Assembly: GCA_964567755.1 (NCBI GenBank)
Contig: CAZMNW010000037.1
Location: 186,001 to 250,000, forward strand
Direction: 5' to 3'
DNA length: 64,000 nucleotides
Origin: DASRJW01 sp964567755
Lineage (GTDB): Bacteria; Krumholzibacteriota; Krumholzibacteriia; G020349025
The stretch's first letter is position 1; every line of letters starts with the position of its first letter. Positions 8,577-18,169 of this stretch are shown piece after piece. The notes under the pieces are model-generated. The model was given only the letters and a program-made list of their open reading frames with translations, searched no databases and was not told where the DNA came from. The translations under genes and the position numbers were made by a program.

Positions 8577-9949
8577 AAGCCACCGACGTCGAGATCGACC
8601 TGGGGACAGCCGGCCCGGTGCAGAGGCGCGCGGTGACGGAGACACTCGTGTTCGCTGGCGTTTCCACCGACACGCGTCTCGAGGTAGGGGAATCGCTGTT
8701 CGTGGCGCTGCGCGGCGAGCGCTTCGATGGCCACGATTTCGTCACCCTCGCGGTCGAACGCGGCGCGCGTGGCATCCTGGTCGCACTCGACACCTGGGAG
8801 CGCTGGCAGACTTTGCCCGTCGCGTGCTTCGCCGTTCCGGAGCCGTTGCACGCGTTGCAGCAACTGGCGCGTGCATCGCTCCAGCGCCAGCCGCTGCAAG
8901 TCGTCGCCGTCACCGGTTCGAACGGCAAGACGACGACCAAGGACCTCATCGCGGCGGCGCTGGCAAGCGCGGCCAAAGTGCATGCGACCCGCGGGAATCT
9001 CAACAATCATTTGGGCGTGCCGCTCACGGTGCTGGCGCGGCAAGGCGATGAACGCTTTCTCGTCGCCGAGATCGGGGCCAGCGATTTCGGGGAAATCGAG
9101 ACGCTGTCGCATCTCTTGTGCCCGGATGTGGCCGTCATCACCAACATCGGCCATGCGCACCTGGAGCATTTTGGCTCGTTGCAGGGTGTGCTGCGTGCCA
9201 AGAGCGAGATCTTCGCCGGCTTACGCCCCAGCGGTGTCGCGGTGCTGAACGCCGACGATCCGCGCTTCTCGGAGCTCGAGCGCATGGCCAGCCCCGCTCG
9301 CCGCGTCACCTTTGGCGTCGCCGCTCATGCCGACTACCGCATCGAATCCGCGCACGCGGACGATGCCGAACATCAGGTCCTGCAGCTCAACGGCATCTCC
9401 GTGCGCTTGGCACGACCGGGGCGCGGCAACGCCAACAATGCCGCGGCCGCGTTCGCCGTTGCCTGCGAGCTCGGGTGCGATCCGGCTTTGGTGGCACGCG
9501 CCATCGAGACATGCGTCTTCACCAAGCAGCGCTCGAGTTGGACACACGTCGGGCACGTGCGCGTCCTGGACGATTCCTACAATGCCAACCCGGATTCGAT
9601 GGCGCAAGCGCTCGAGGTGCTGGCCACAAGCCCGGGCCGGCGCATCGCCGTGCTGGGCGACATGGGCGAGCTCGGGTCCACGAGCGCGGCGCTGCATGCC
9701 GAGCTCGGGCGCCGTGTCGCCCAGGCGGGCATCGACTTGCTGCTCGCCACCGGTGTCGAGATGTCGCACGCAGTGCAGGCTGCCGCCCGCGCCGGGCTTG
9801 GCGACGCGGCGCGTCATCATGCAGAGTTCACCGCCCTGGTCGAGGATCTGCGCGTGACCTTGCGGCCGGGCGACGCGGTCTTGGTCAAAGGTTCGCGCTC
9901 GGCGCGCATGGAGCGCGTCCTGGATGCCCTGCGGATTGGGGTGGCGTAG
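8567..9949 (+). CDS. murF: UDP-MurNAc-tripeptide D-alanyl-D-alanine ligase MurF
   Basis: MurF completes the UDP-MurNAc-pentapeptide by adding D-Ala-D-Ala. The P-loop GSNGKTTTKDLIAAAL is followed by the Mur ligase motif NLNNHLGVPLTVL and by AEIGASDFGEIE. The C-terminal domain holds VLDDSYNANPDSM, a strong MurF marker. The start is either ATG 8567 or ATG 8573; the second gives an ATGA overlap with the murE stop. The protein is 460 residues, normal for the family. Its stop overlaps the GTG of mraY by one base. Confidence 0.95.
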   Translation: MRMKATDVEIDLGTAGPVQRRAVTETLVFAGVSTDTRLEVGESLFVALRGERFDGHDFVTLAVERGARGILVALDTWERWQTLPVACFAVPEPLHALQQLARASLQRQPLQVVAVTGSNGKTTTKDLIAAALASAAKVHATRGNLNNHLGVPLTVLARQGDERFLVAEIGASDFGEIETLSHLLCPDVAVITNIGHAHLEHFGSLQGVLRAKSEIFAGLRPSGVAVLNADDPRFSELERMASPARRVTFGVAAHADYRIESAHADDAEHQVLQLNGISVRLARPGRGNANNAAAAFAVACELGCDPALVARAIETCVFTKQRSSWTHVGHVRVLDDSYNANPDSMAQALEVLATSPGRRIAVLGDMGELGSTSAALHAELGRRVAQAGIDLLLATGVEMSHAVQAAARAGLGDAARHHAEFTALVEDLRVTLRPGDAVLVKGSRSARMERVLDALRIGVA

Positions 9950-11028
9950 TGCTGTACTGGCTGCTGTATCCGTTCCACGATCAGTTCATTGCTTTCAACG
10001 TGCTGCGGTACATCACCTTCCGCTCCGCATATGCGATGGTGACGGCGCTGGTGATCAGCTTTCTGCTCGGGCCATGGGTGATGCGCAAGCTGCGTGCTCT
10101 GCAGGGTCGTGCCGCCGTGCGCGAGGACACGCCGGTGACGCACCAGATGAAGGTCGGAACGCCGAGCATGGGGGGATTGTTGATTCTCGGCAGCATCGTG
10201 GTGCCGGTGCTGTTGTGGGGCGATCTCGGCAATCGTTACGTGCAGCTAGTGCTCGGGACCACCGTCTGCATGGGAGCCATCGGCTTTCTCGACGATTACT
10301 TGAAGCTGGTGCGGCGCAAGGGACTCGTCGGACGCTACAAGATCGCCGGGCAGCTGTTGATCGGGCTCGGGGTTGGCTGTGTGCTCACCTTCCTGCCGCT
10401 GCAGCCCGAGATCGCCAGCCGTACCTCGGTCCCGTTCTTGAAGAACGTCAACCCCGAGCTCGGCATCTTTTACATTCTTTTCGTCGCTTTGGTGATCACA
10501 GGCGCGTCGAATGCGGTCAATCTGGCCGATGGCCTCGACGGTCTCGCCATCGGCTTGTGCGCGCTGGCGTTCCTGGGCTACGCGGCACTCGCGTACGTGA
10601 GCGGCAACCGCAACTTCGCCGATTATCTGAACATCTTGTTCATCCGCGGTGGCGGCGAGGTGACCGTTTTCTGCATGGCGGCCGTCGGCGCTGCGCTCGG
10701 ATTCCTGTGGTACAACACCCACCCGGCCGAAATGTTCATGGGCGACACGGGGTCTCTGGCGCTCGGGGGCGCGCTGGGTGTGGTCGCGGTGCTGGTGAAG
10801 AAGGAGTTCCTCCTCCTCGTTATCGGCGGCGTGCTGGTCGCCGAGGCGCTGTCTGTGATGATCCAGGTGTCGAGCTACCGCTGGCGACGCAAGCGCGTGT
10901 TCCGCATGGCGCCCTTGCATCATCATTTCGAACTGCATGGCTGGCCGGAGACAAAGATCGTGGTGCGTTTCTGGATCATCGCCGCGCTGTTGGTGATGCT
11001 GTCGCTGTCGACGATCAAGCTGCAGTAG
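9949..11028 (+). CDS. mraY: Phospho-N-acetylmuramoyl-pentapeptide transferase MraY
   Basis: MraY transfers phospho-MurNAc-pentapeptide to undecaprenyl phosphate, making lipid I at the inner membrane. The protein (359 residues) has about ten membrane segments. Catalytic and binding motifs are visible: the aspartate pair in GFLDDYLKLV, NLADGLDGLA, the FMGDTGSLALGG loop and a late APLHHHFE histidine motif. The GTG start at 9949 shares its first base with the murF stop, and the N-terminus MLYWLLYPF is typical. Confidence 0.96.
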   Translation: MLYWLLYPFHDQFIAFNVLRYITFRSAYAMVTALVISFLLGPWVMRKLRALQGRAAVREDTPVTHQMKVGTPSMGGLLILGSIVVPVLLWGDLGNRYVQLVLGTTVCMGAIGFLDDYLKLVRRKGLVGRYKIAGQLLIGLGVGCVLTFLPLQPEIASRTSVPFLKNVNPELGIFYILFVALVITGASNAVNLADGLDGLAIGLCALAFLGYAALAYVSGNRNFADYLNILFIRGGGEVTVFCMAAVGAALGFLWYNTHPAEMFMGDTGSLALGGALGVVAVLVKKEFLLLVIGGVLVAEALSVMIQVSSYRWRRKRVFRMAPLHHHFELHGWPETKIVVRFWIIAALLVMLSLSTIKLQ

Positions 11029-11032
11029 GAGG

Positions 11033-12424
11033 ATGATGCGGACCCATGCCGCGCGCAAGTCGGAGCCGCCCGAGCTCCGCGACCGCAAGGTCGTGGTACT
11101 CGGTTTGGCGCGTAGCGGTACCGCGGCGGCGGAATTGCTGCATGCGCACGGCGCGCGCGTCATTGGCGTCGACGAGGGGGAAGCGGCCACGGCGCTGTTG
11201 GGTGGGGACTGGGCGCGGCGCATCCTGGATGCGGGACATGCGACCGCGGACCCGGCGGTCTTGGAGGGTGCGGCCCTGCTCGTGCTTTCTCCCGGCGTGC
11301 CCACGCTGCATCCCTTGGTGCGCGCCGCAGTGGCGCGCGGCACGCCTGTGTTGTCCGAAATCGAGCTCGCCTATCGTTTTTGCCCGGCGCCCGTTCTCGC
11401 CGTCACCGGGAGCAAGGGGAAGTCCACCACCACGGCATTGATTGGCGCGCTTCTCGACGCGGCCGGTGTCGAACACATCGTCGCCGGCAACATCGGCGTG
11501 GCCTGGAGCGCGGTGGTCGAACGGCTCACGCCGCGACATTGGGCGGTGCTCGAGATCTCGAGCTTCCAGCTCGAGACCGTCGACTCCTTCCATGCCCATG
11601 CCGCCGTCTTGCTGCACGTGAGTCCGGATCATTTGGATCGCTACGACAGCATGGAAGCCTACGCGGCCGCCAAGACACGCATCACTCGCCATCAGACCGA
11701 GAGCGATTGGCTCGTCGTCGATCCTGGCAATGCCTGGGGCGAACGCACCGCGCGCGCCGCCACGGCCCGCGTTGCCGGCTTCGGCCGCACCTGGGGCGGA
11801 TGCGGTGTGACACGGGTCGGCGATGCTTTCGTCTGGCACGACGGCGACCAGCACGAAATGCTGGCCGAGGTCGGAGACGTGCCGTTGCTCGGCGAACACA
11901 ACCGCAGCAATGTCATGGCGGCCCTCGCAGTGGTGCGCGCGCTCGGCTTGTGGACCGCGGCGGCGCGCGACGGCCTGCGGCGTTTTCCCGGCCTCGAGTA
12001 CCGCATGCAGCCTTGTGGCGAAATCGCCGGCGTGCGTTTCGTCAACGACGCCAAGTCGACGACGGTGGAATCGGTGCGCGCCGCCGTGCTCGGCCTCCCC
12101 GGGCCGCTCGTGCTCGCGCTCGGCGGCCGCAACAAGGGCCTCGACTGGACCACGCTTGGCGCCGATCTGGGCCACGTGCGCGCCGTGCTCGTCTTCGGCG
12201 AAGCCTCCGAGGAGATCACGCGGCAGCTCGGCGATTCGACCGCCATTCATCGGGTCGCGGACCTGAGCGAGCTCGTGCAGCGCGCGCTCGAGCTCGGGCG
12301 GCCGGGCGATACGGTGCTGTTTTCGCCCGGGTGCACCAGCTTCGACATGTTTCAGAACGCCGAGCAGCGTGGGGCTGCGTTCACTGCCGCCGTGCGTGCC
12401 GCCACAGAGGGGAGTCGCCGATGA
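11033..12424 (+). CDS. murD: UDP-MurNAc-L-alanine:D-glutamate ligase MurD
   Basis: MurD adds D-glutamate to UDP-MurNAc-L-Ala. The 463-residue protein shows a Rossmann-like N-terminus (VVVLGLARSGTAAAELL), the ATP loop VTGSKGKSTTTALIG, the LEISSFQLET motif specific for MurD and the C-terminal VLALGGRNKGLDW. Two ATG codons (11033 and 11036) follow GGAGG at 11028-11032; the second has the more natural spacing. The gene lies 4 bases after mraY and overlaps ftsW by ATGA. Confidence 0.95.
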   Translation: MMRTHAARKSEPPELRDRKVVVLGLARSGTAAAELLHAHGARVIGVDEGEAATALLGGDWARRILDAGHATADPAVLEGAALLVLSPGVPTLHPLVRAAVARGTPVLSEIELAYRFCPAPVLAVTGSKGKSTTTALIGALLDAAGVEHIVAGNIGVAWSAVVERLTPRHWAVLEISSFQLETVDSFHAHAAVLLHVSPDHLDRYDSMEAYAAAKTRITRHQTESDWLVVDPGNAWGERTARAATARVAGFGRTWGGCGVTRVGDAFVWHDGDQHEMLAEVGDVPLLGEHNRSNVMAALAVVRALGLWTAAARDGLRRFPGLEYRMQPCGEIAGVRFVNDAKSTTVESVRAAVLGLPGPLVLALGGRNKGLDWTTLGADLGHVRAVLVFGEASEEITRQLGDSTAIHRVADLSELVQRALELGRPGDTVLFSPGCTSFDMFQNAEQRGAAFTAAVRAATEGSRR

Positions 12425-13563
12425 AATTGCGCCACGAACAGGTGATCCTGCTGCTGGTGCTCGCGCTCATGGTGGTGGGCCTCGTCGTGCTCTATTCCGC
12501 CAGTCAAGAAATGGCGCGTGCCGCGACCGGCGACAGCCTGCGCTTCCTGAAGAGGCAGATGCTGAGCGCGGCGGTGGGTCTGGGGGCGATGCTGGCGCTG
12601 TCGCGGCTCGACTATCGAATCTGGCGCCGGGCGGCGCGGATCCTGCTGCTCGCGGCATCGCTCGGTCTGTTCGTCGTGTTTCTCTTCGATGCCGTGCGCG
12701 GCGCCCGCGCCTGGGTGCCGTTCCTCGGCAGATCGGTGCAACCGGTCGAGTTCGTGCGCGTCGCCTTGGTGTTCTTCCTTGCCGGCGAAATCGTGCGTCG
12801 CGGGCCTGATCTGGCATCGCTGCGCCGCGGCTTTCTGCCGCTTGCGGCGATCATCGGCGCCATTCTCCTGGTGGTGGTCAAGCAGAACGATTTCGGCAGC
12901 GGCATGGCGCTCGGCCTCATCAGCTGCACGCTGCTCTACGCGGGCGGGGCGCGGCGGCTGCACCTCGGGGTCACGGTGGCGATCCTCTTGCTCGGCGCGA
13001 CCGCGGTGGCGGTGCACAAGCCGCACGTGCGCGAGCGCATCGCCGGGTTCCTGCACCCCGGCGAGCACGCCATGGACGTGGCCTATCAGAGCACGCAGGC
13101 TGTGTTGTCCATTGGCAGTGGCGGTCCCTTCGGCAAGGGGCTCGGCAACGGCATCTCGAAGTTCGGTTACATTCCCGACCCGCACACCGATTTCGTTTTC
13201 GCCGTCATGGGCGAAGAGCTGGGATTCGCCGGCTGCGCCCTCGTCCTCGTTCTCTTTCTCTTGCTGGTGGCGCGCGCCATCCGTGTTGCGCGCGCGCATG
13301 AAGATCCCTTCGCGCAATTGGTCGCCGTCGGCACTGGCGTTTCGGTATTTTGGTACGTCGCCATCAACTTGGCCGTGGCGCTGCGTCTGTTTCCGGTCAC
13401 GGGTCTGCCTCTGCCCTTCATCAGTTACGGCGGGTCGTCGCTCGTCTCGCATTTGCTGGCGCTCGGAGTGTTGTGCAGCGTCGCGCGCGAGGTCGAGCGC
13501 GCCCCGGGCCTCGTCGGCCGCTGGCCGCTACGGCGGGCGAGTCTGTTGGAGGGCGGGTTGTGA
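12421..13563 (+). CDS. ftsW: Septal peptidoglycan glycosyltransferase FtsW (SEDS family)
   Basis: FtsW polymerises lipid II at the septum with FtsI. The 380-residue protein has about ten membrane segments and SEDS signatures: QPVEFVRVALVFFLAGE, VVKQNDFGSGMALG, IPDPHTDFVFAVMGEELGF and a C-terminal FISYGGSSLVSHL. RodA is the paralogue; location between murD and murG favours FtsW. The ATG overlaps the murD stop by four bases, and the gene ends inside the murG start. Confidence 0.92.
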   Translation: MKLRHEQVILLLVLALMVVGLVVLYSASQEMARAATGDSLRFLKRQMLSAAVGLGAMLALSRLDYRIWRRAARILLLAASLGLFVVFLFDAVRGARAWVPFLGRSVQPVEFVRVALVFFLAGEIVRRGPDLASLRRGFLPLAAIIGAILLVVVKQNDFGSGMALGLISCTLLYAGGARRLHLGVTVAILLLGATAVAVHKPHVRERIAGFLHPGEHAMDVAYQSTQAVLSIGSGGPFGKGLGNGISKFGYIPDPHTDFVFAVMGEELGFAGCALVLVLFLLLVARAIRVARAHEDPFAQLVAVGTGVSVFWYVAINLAVALRLFPVTGLPLPFISYGGSSLVSHLLALGVLCSVAREVERAPGLVGRWPLRRASLLEGGL

Positions 13564-14645
13564 AGGTGTTGTTCGCCGGCGGCGGCACCGGCGGGCATCT
13601 GTATCCCGCCATCGCCATGGCGCATCATCTGCGCCGTGCGGTTCCTGGCGCGCAATGTCTGTTCCTCGGCAGCCGCGGCGGTCTCGAGAGCCGCATCGTG
13701 CCGCACGAGGGCTTCGAGCTGGTGACGATCGCGAGCAGCGGCTTTCGACGTCTCGACCTGCGCGGTCGCTTGTTGTTTCTCTGGAGCTTCCTCTGCGGAT
13801 TCGCTTCTGCGCTCCGGCTCGTGCACCGTTACCGGCCTGACCTGGTGGTGGCAACCGGTGGGCACGCGAGCCTCGCGGGTGGGCTGGCGGCGGCATTCTG
13901 GCGCCGGCCGCTGGTGGTGCAGGAGCAGAACCGGATTCCTGGGCTCGCGACCCGGCTGTTGGCGCGACTGGCTCAGCGGGTCTATGTCGGATTTCCCGAC
14001 ACCGAGAGCCGCTTCCCCGACCCCTCGCGCGTCCGCTGTCTAGGCAATCCGGTGCGCGATGACCTGCTGCAACCGCGTGCGGCGCAGGCCGGCGCGGCCG
14101 TGGACTGCCCGGTGCTCCTCGTTCTCGGCGGCAGCCGCGGCGCAAGATCGATCAATCGAGCGGTGGCGTCTGCGATCCCGCTCTTGCGTGAACGAGCGCC
14201 TGTGCAATGGATCTGGCAGACCGGGAGCGCGGATTTCGCTGCGCTCCAGCCGGCATGGGAGCAGGCGCCCGACGTCGAGGTACGCGAGTACGTGCCCGAC
14301 GTGGGAGCTGCCTACGCGGCGGCGACGCTGCTCCTCTGTCGTTCCGGCGCGATGACGTTGGCCGAGATCACCGCGCTCGGCAAGCCTGCGATTCTCGTTC
14401 CCTTCCCGGGTGCGGTCGACGATCATCAAACGGCGAACGCGCGCTATTTGACCGAAGCGGGCGCGGCAGTCCTGGTGCCGGATGCGGAGCTGTCTGGGGC
14501 ACGGTTGTGCGACGAGATCGCCGCCTTATTGTTGACTCCAGGACGGCTCGGATCGATGGCGGCCGAGAGCCAAAAGCTGGCACGACCCGACGCGACACGG
14601 CATTTGGTGGCGGATTTCCTGGCGCTGGTGAACGCCGGAGCGTAG
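13560..14645 (+). CDS. murG: UDP-GlcNAc:lipid I N-acetylglucosaminyltransferase MurG
   Basis: MurG converts lipid I to lipid II on the cytoplasmic face of the membrane. The N-terminal glycine loop GGGTGGHLYPAIAMA and second loop LGGSRGARSIN are present, as is the sugar-nucleotide site (LCRSGAMTLAEITALGKPAILVPFP, read in parts). GTG 13560 overlaps the ftsW stop and gives MKVLFAGGGTGG, the usual family start. Length is 361 residues. Confidence 0.95.
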   Translation: MKVLFAGGGTGGHLYPAIAMAHHLRRAVPGAQCLFLGSRGGLESRIVPHEGFELVTIASSGFRRLDLRGRLLFLWSFLCGFASALRLVHRYRPDLVVATGGHASLAGGLAAAFWRRPLVVQEQNRIPGLATRLLARLAQRVYVGFPDTESRFPDPSRVRCLGNPVRDDLLQPRAAQAGAAVDCPVLLVLGGSRGARSINRAVASAIPLLRERAPVQWIWQTGSADFAALQPAWEQAPDVEVREYVPDVGAAYAAATLLLCRSGAMTLAEITALGKPAILVPFPGAVDDHQTANARYLTEAGAAVLVPDAELSGARLCDEIAALLLTPGRLGSMAAESQKLARPDATRHLVADFLALVNAGA

Positions 14646-14656
14646 AGGAGGCATGC

Positions 14657-16048
14657 ATGTTCGGCCATGTGAAGCGCGTGCACTTCGTGGGCATAGGCGG
14701 CATCGGCATGAGCGGCATCGCCGAGGTGCTGCTCAATCTCGATTTCACCATCAGCGGCTCCGACGTCAAGGAATCCTCCGTGACGCGGCGGTTGCAGTCG
14801 CGCGGTGCGCGTATCGCCATCGGTCATCGGGCGGAGAATCTCGAAGATGCGCAGGTCGTGGTGTATTCCTCCGCAATCCGAGCCGACAACCCGGAGTTGA
14901 TGGCGGCGCGGCAGCAGAAGCTCCCGGTGATCCCGCGGGCCGAAATGCTCGGCGAGCTCATGCGGCTCAAGTTCGCCATCGCCGTCGCCGGCGCGCATGG
15001 CAAGACCACGACCACCTCGCTCGTCGCGACGCTGCTCGCCGAGGCTGGCCTGGATCCGACCATCGTGGTCGGGGGAAGGGTGCTGGCGCTCGGCACCCAT
15101 GCCATGCTGGGGGCGGGGCAGTATCTCGTCGCCGAGGCCGACGAGAGCGACGGCAGTTTCCTGCGGTTGCCGCCCACAATTGCAATCATTACAAATATTG
15201 ACGCTGAACACCTCGACCATTACAAGAATATCGATGCCATTCTCGATGCCTTCGTGCAATTTGCCAATAAAGTACCCTTCTACGGCAGCACCATCGTCTG
15301 CCTCGACGATCCCCTCGTGCAATCCGTCATTCCGCGCCTCGAGAAGCGCGTCATCACCTACGGCCTGGCGACGCAGGCCGACATCACGGGGCGCATTCTC
15401 GCGACTTCCGCCGCGGGCAGCCGCTTCGAGGTCCGTAGCAACGGGGTGCGGCTGGGGGAGCTGGCGCTCGGGATGCCTGGCGAGCACAACGTCTTGAACG
15501 CGCTGGCGATGGTGGCTGTCGCGCAGGAGCTCCAGATCCCGTTTGCGGTCACGGCCCGCAGCGTGGCCGCGTTCCTGGGCGTGGCGCGGCGCTTCGAGAT
15601 CAAGGCCGTGGAGCACGATGTCGTTTTCGTCGACGACTATGGGCACCATCCGACGGAAATCGCCGCCACGCTGCGCGCGGCCAAGCACAGTCACGGCCGC
15701 CGGCTCGTGGTCGTGTTCCAGCCGCATCGTTACACCCGCACGCAATTCCTCCTGAACGAGTTCGGCCGCGCCTTCTTCGATGCCGATTGGGTCTACGTCA
15801 TGGACATCTATGCCGCGTCGGAGGACCCGATTCCCGGCGTCGATGCGAGCCGGCTGGTGCAAGCGCTGCGCGAGCACGGGCACAAGCACGCGTTCTACAT
15901 CGGGGACAAAGAGCAATTGACCGACCAGGTGGCATCGTCTATAGAGAAAGGGGACTTGGTGTTGACGCTGGGTGCTGGCGATGTCACGGCCTTGAACGAA
16001 GTTCTGGTCGAGAAATACCGGCGCCGCATCGAGGCCGGTCCTGCCTAG
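14657..16048 (+). CDS. murC: UDP-MurNAc:L-alanine ligase MurC
   Basis: MurC adds L-alanine to UDP-MurNAc, the first amino acid step. The 463-residue protein starts with HFVGIGGIGMSGIAE, carries the ATP loop GAHGKTTTTSLVATLL, then VAEADESDGSFL and the DDYGHHPTEIAATL motif typical of MurC. ATG 14657 has GAGGAGG six bases upstream. An AT-richer patch near 15175-15270 lies inside the gene without disturbing the frame. murB, often adjacent, is not found between murC and ftsQ. Confidence 0.95.
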   Translation: MFGHVKRVHFVGIGGIGMSGIAEVLLNLDFTISGSDVKESSVTRRLQSRGARIAIGHRAENLEDAQVVVYSSAIRADNPELMAARQQKLPVIPRAEMLGELMRLKFAIAVAGAHGKTTTTSLVATLLAEAGLDPTIVVGGRVLALGTHAMLGAGQYLVAEADESDGSFLRLPPTIAIITNIDAEHLDHYKNIDAILDAFVQFANKVPFYGSTIVCLDDPLVQSVIPRLEKRVITYGLATQADITGRILATSAAGSRFEVRSNGVRLGELALGMPGEHNVLNALAMVAVAQELQIPFAVTARSVAAFLGVARRFEIKAVEHDVVFVDDYGHHPTEIAATLRAAKHSHGRRLVVVFQPHRYTRTQFLLNEFGRAFFDADWVYVMDIYAASEDPIPGVDASRLVQALREHGHKHAFYIGDKEQLTDQVASSIEKGDLVLTLGAGDVTALNEVLVEKYRRRIEAGPA

Positions 16049-16086
16049 GTCGATGGTGCTCGGGACGTGTGGGGGCGGAGCGGGTG

Positions 16087-16845
16087 GTGCGCCGACAAAT
16101 CATCGGAAGACTGCGGTATTTCTCGCCTGGCACGAGGGTGCAGGTTGCGCCGCTCGTGCGCGCTGCATTCGGCAGCGGAATCGCCGCCAGCGCCGTGCTG
16201 CTCCTCAGCTTGTCTCCCGCGCTCACCGTACAGCACGTCGCGTGGACGGGCAACGTGCGCCCCGGGAAGGCGGGATGCGCCGCGATCGAAAAGGCCAGTC
16301 TCGGCGAGCCGCTCTTCCTCCTCCCCGAATCGCGCTTGCGTGCTCTCCTGCAGTTCCATCCCGATGAGGTTCGAGTCGAGTTCGTTCGCCATTGGCCGGG
16401 TAGCCTCGAAATCCAGGTGCTGCCGCGTCGTGCTGCGTTCGTCAACGAATCGGGCACGGCGTTCGATGCAGAGGGCCGCATCCTCGAGGCGCGCCATGCC
16501 CTGCGCGGCTTGACGCGCATCCAGGGATTCGCGCTGGTGGAAGATGGCAGCCGACTGGAATCTGCAGATGCCAAGCTGTTGCGCCAACTCCGCGATGGGC
16601 TGAAACAATCGGCGTTCGCGATCACGCGCATCGAGCGTCGCGGCGACGACGTGGTCCTCCACACCGATCCGCCCATGACGAAGATCGTGTTTTCTGGCGC
16701 CGATCTCGCGGCGGGATTGCGCAAGTTGGAAATGCTCGATGCGACACTTTTGCCCGCTGCACCTCCGGCTCGAATCGACCTGCGCTTTCGCGATCAAATC
16801 GTCGTCACCCCGCGGCAGGTGGAGGCCCGACGTGGCCGTGGCTAG
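16087..16845 (+). CDS. ftsQ: Cell division protein FtsQ/DivIB
   Basis: A bitopic division protein with a short basic cytoplasmic part, one membrane segment (FGSGIAASAVLLLSLSPALTV) and a periplasmic POTRA-type domain beginning at VQHVAWTGN. The beta domain contains FVRHWPGSLEIQVLPRRAAFV, read in parts, a common FtsQ signature. It scaffolds FtsL and FtsB. Three GTG starts are possible (16069, 16084, 16087); 16087 has GGAG six bases upstream. The gene overlaps ftsA by 14 bases. Divergent family, but topology and position agree. Confidence 0.85.
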   Translation: MRRQIIGRLRYFSPGTRVQVAPLVRAAFGSGIAASAVLLLSLSPALTVQHVAWTGNVRPGKAGCAAIEKASLGEPLFLLPESRLRALLQFHPDEVRVEFVRHWPGSLEIQVLPRRAAFVNESGTAFDAEGRILEARHALRGLTRIQGFALVEDGSRLESADAKLLRQLRDGLKQSAFAITRIERRGDDVVLHTDPPMTKIVFSGADLAAGLRKLEMLDATLLPAAPPARIDLRFRDQIVVTPRQVEARRGRG

Positions 16846-18169
16846 AGCCTCCGAGCCTCGCGGCCTCTTGCTCGTCGATCTCGGGTCGCGCACCGTGCGC
16901 GCCCTGGTCGCGGTGGCCACGGACACTGGCCTCCGCCCGCGCGCCGTCGCGGCGCAGCCGTACACCGCTGGACGCGATGGCGTCCCGGTCGATCGCGCGC
17001 TGGCGCGCGAGCAAATGCATGCGGTGATGCGCCAGGCGGAGCAGCAGGCTGGGATGTCTGTGCGCCGAGTCATCGTGGGTTTGGGCGGCACGGCGCTCGG
17101 GATGGTGCGATCGAATGGCAGCTTGGAGTTGCAGTTGCCGGTGGCGTTGCGCGCCGCGCATTTGGAGCGCGCGCTGGAAGCAGCCGCCTGCATCGGCCTG
17201 CCACCCGATCGCGAGGTGCTGCACGTGTTGCCGACACATTATCGCGTCGACGGCGCGCGGGTGTCGCGCCCGCCGCTCGGCGTGCGCGCACGGCGCTTGG
17301 TGGCGGAGTGTGCCGTGATCACGGCATCGCGTTTGGCACTCGACAATCTGGAGCGCATCGTGAGCGACCTCGATCGCGAGTTGGTGGATGTCGCTGCTGA
17401 ACCGCTCGTCACCGCCGGCGTGCTGCTCGGGCCGGACGATCGCAGGCGCGGTGCGCTGCTGGTGGATATCGGCGCCGACCGCATCGGCGCGGTTCTCTAT
17501 CGCGATCATGTCCTGCAGGCGCTCGTCTGCCTCGGGGTCGGTGCCGGTCATGTCACCCGCGACATGGCATTCGCACTGCAACTCGACTACGCCGCGGCCG
17601 AGGAGCTGAAACATCGGTTTGCGGTCGCCTCGCAAGCGGCGGTCATGCCGGGGCTCGAAACGACGCTCATGAGCCACAGCGGGCGTGCGCGTCTGAGTCA
17701 GTCGGCCCTGGCACACGTCGTCGAACCACGCCTGCGCGAGCTCTTGGGGATGGTACGCGCGGAGCTGCAGCATGCACGCGTTCTCGTGCCCGGAGATCGC
17801 GTCGTCCTCGGTGGTGGCGGTGCACGATTGCGCGGCATTGTCGAGCTCGTGGAGGACGTGTTCGGTTTGCCGGCACGTCTCGCCGAAGAGGCGAGCGCAG
17901 CCGGCGCGGCACCCACTGGCGCGGCCAGTGCGACGGTGCTCGGATTGTTGGATTACGCCTCGCGTTGCGCTCTGCATGCCACTCCGCGTGGCCCGGCGTG
18001 GCGCGGCGCCGTGCAGCGTTTGCGCCAAGTGTGGGGAGCGGGGGGGGGACGCCGCGCCGCCGGTGCGTGCTCGCCGTCGCCAGCCGTTGTCGAAGCCGCC
18101 GCCCGCGAGGGCGGCCACGTGCCCCCGAGGGTTGGGGTGGATCTGGAGGTTGACGATGTTCGAGTTTGA
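16832..18169 (+). CDS. ftsA: Cell division protein FtsA
   Basis: An actin-fold ATPase that tethers FtsZ to the membrane. Actin-family motifs are LLVDLGSRTVRALVAV (phosphate 1), ALLVDIGADRIGAVLY (phosphate 2) and VLGGGGARLRGIVEL (adenosine). The GTG at 16832 follows GGAGG by six bases. The likely membrane-targeting amphipathic helix, WRGAVQRLRQVW near residue 390, is not the end of the protein: about 43 more residues follow, rich in Ala, Gly and Pro, across a run of nine G (18040-18048). The tail overlaps ftsZ by 14 bases. Confidence 0.9.
   Translation: MAVARASEPRGLLLVDLGSRTVRALVAVATDTGLRPRAVAAQPYTAGRDGVPVDRALAREQMHAVMRQAEQQAGMSVRRVIVGLGGTALGMVRSNGSLELQLPVALRAAHLERALEAAACIGLPPDREVLHVLPTHYRVDGARVSRPPLGVRARRLVAECAVITASRLALDNLERIVSDLDRELVDVAAEPLVTAGVLLGPDDRRRGALLVDIGADRIGAVLYRDHVLQALVCLGVGAGHVTRDMAFALQLDYAAAEELKHRFAVASQAAVMPGLETTLMSHSGRARLSQSALAHVVEPRLRELLGMVRAELQHARVLVPGDRVVLGGGGARLRGIVELVEDVFGLPARLAEEASAAGAAPTGAASATVLGLLDYASRCALHATPRGPAWRGAVQRLRQVWGAGGGRRAAGACSPSPAVVEAAAREGGHVPPRVGVDLEVDDVRV

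Noticed and set aside
18040..18048. A frameshift in ftsA at the G9 run
   Set aside because: The continuing frame has plausible composition and ends just inside ftsZ; the alternative frame is Arg-rich. I kept the annotated frame and only flagged the run.
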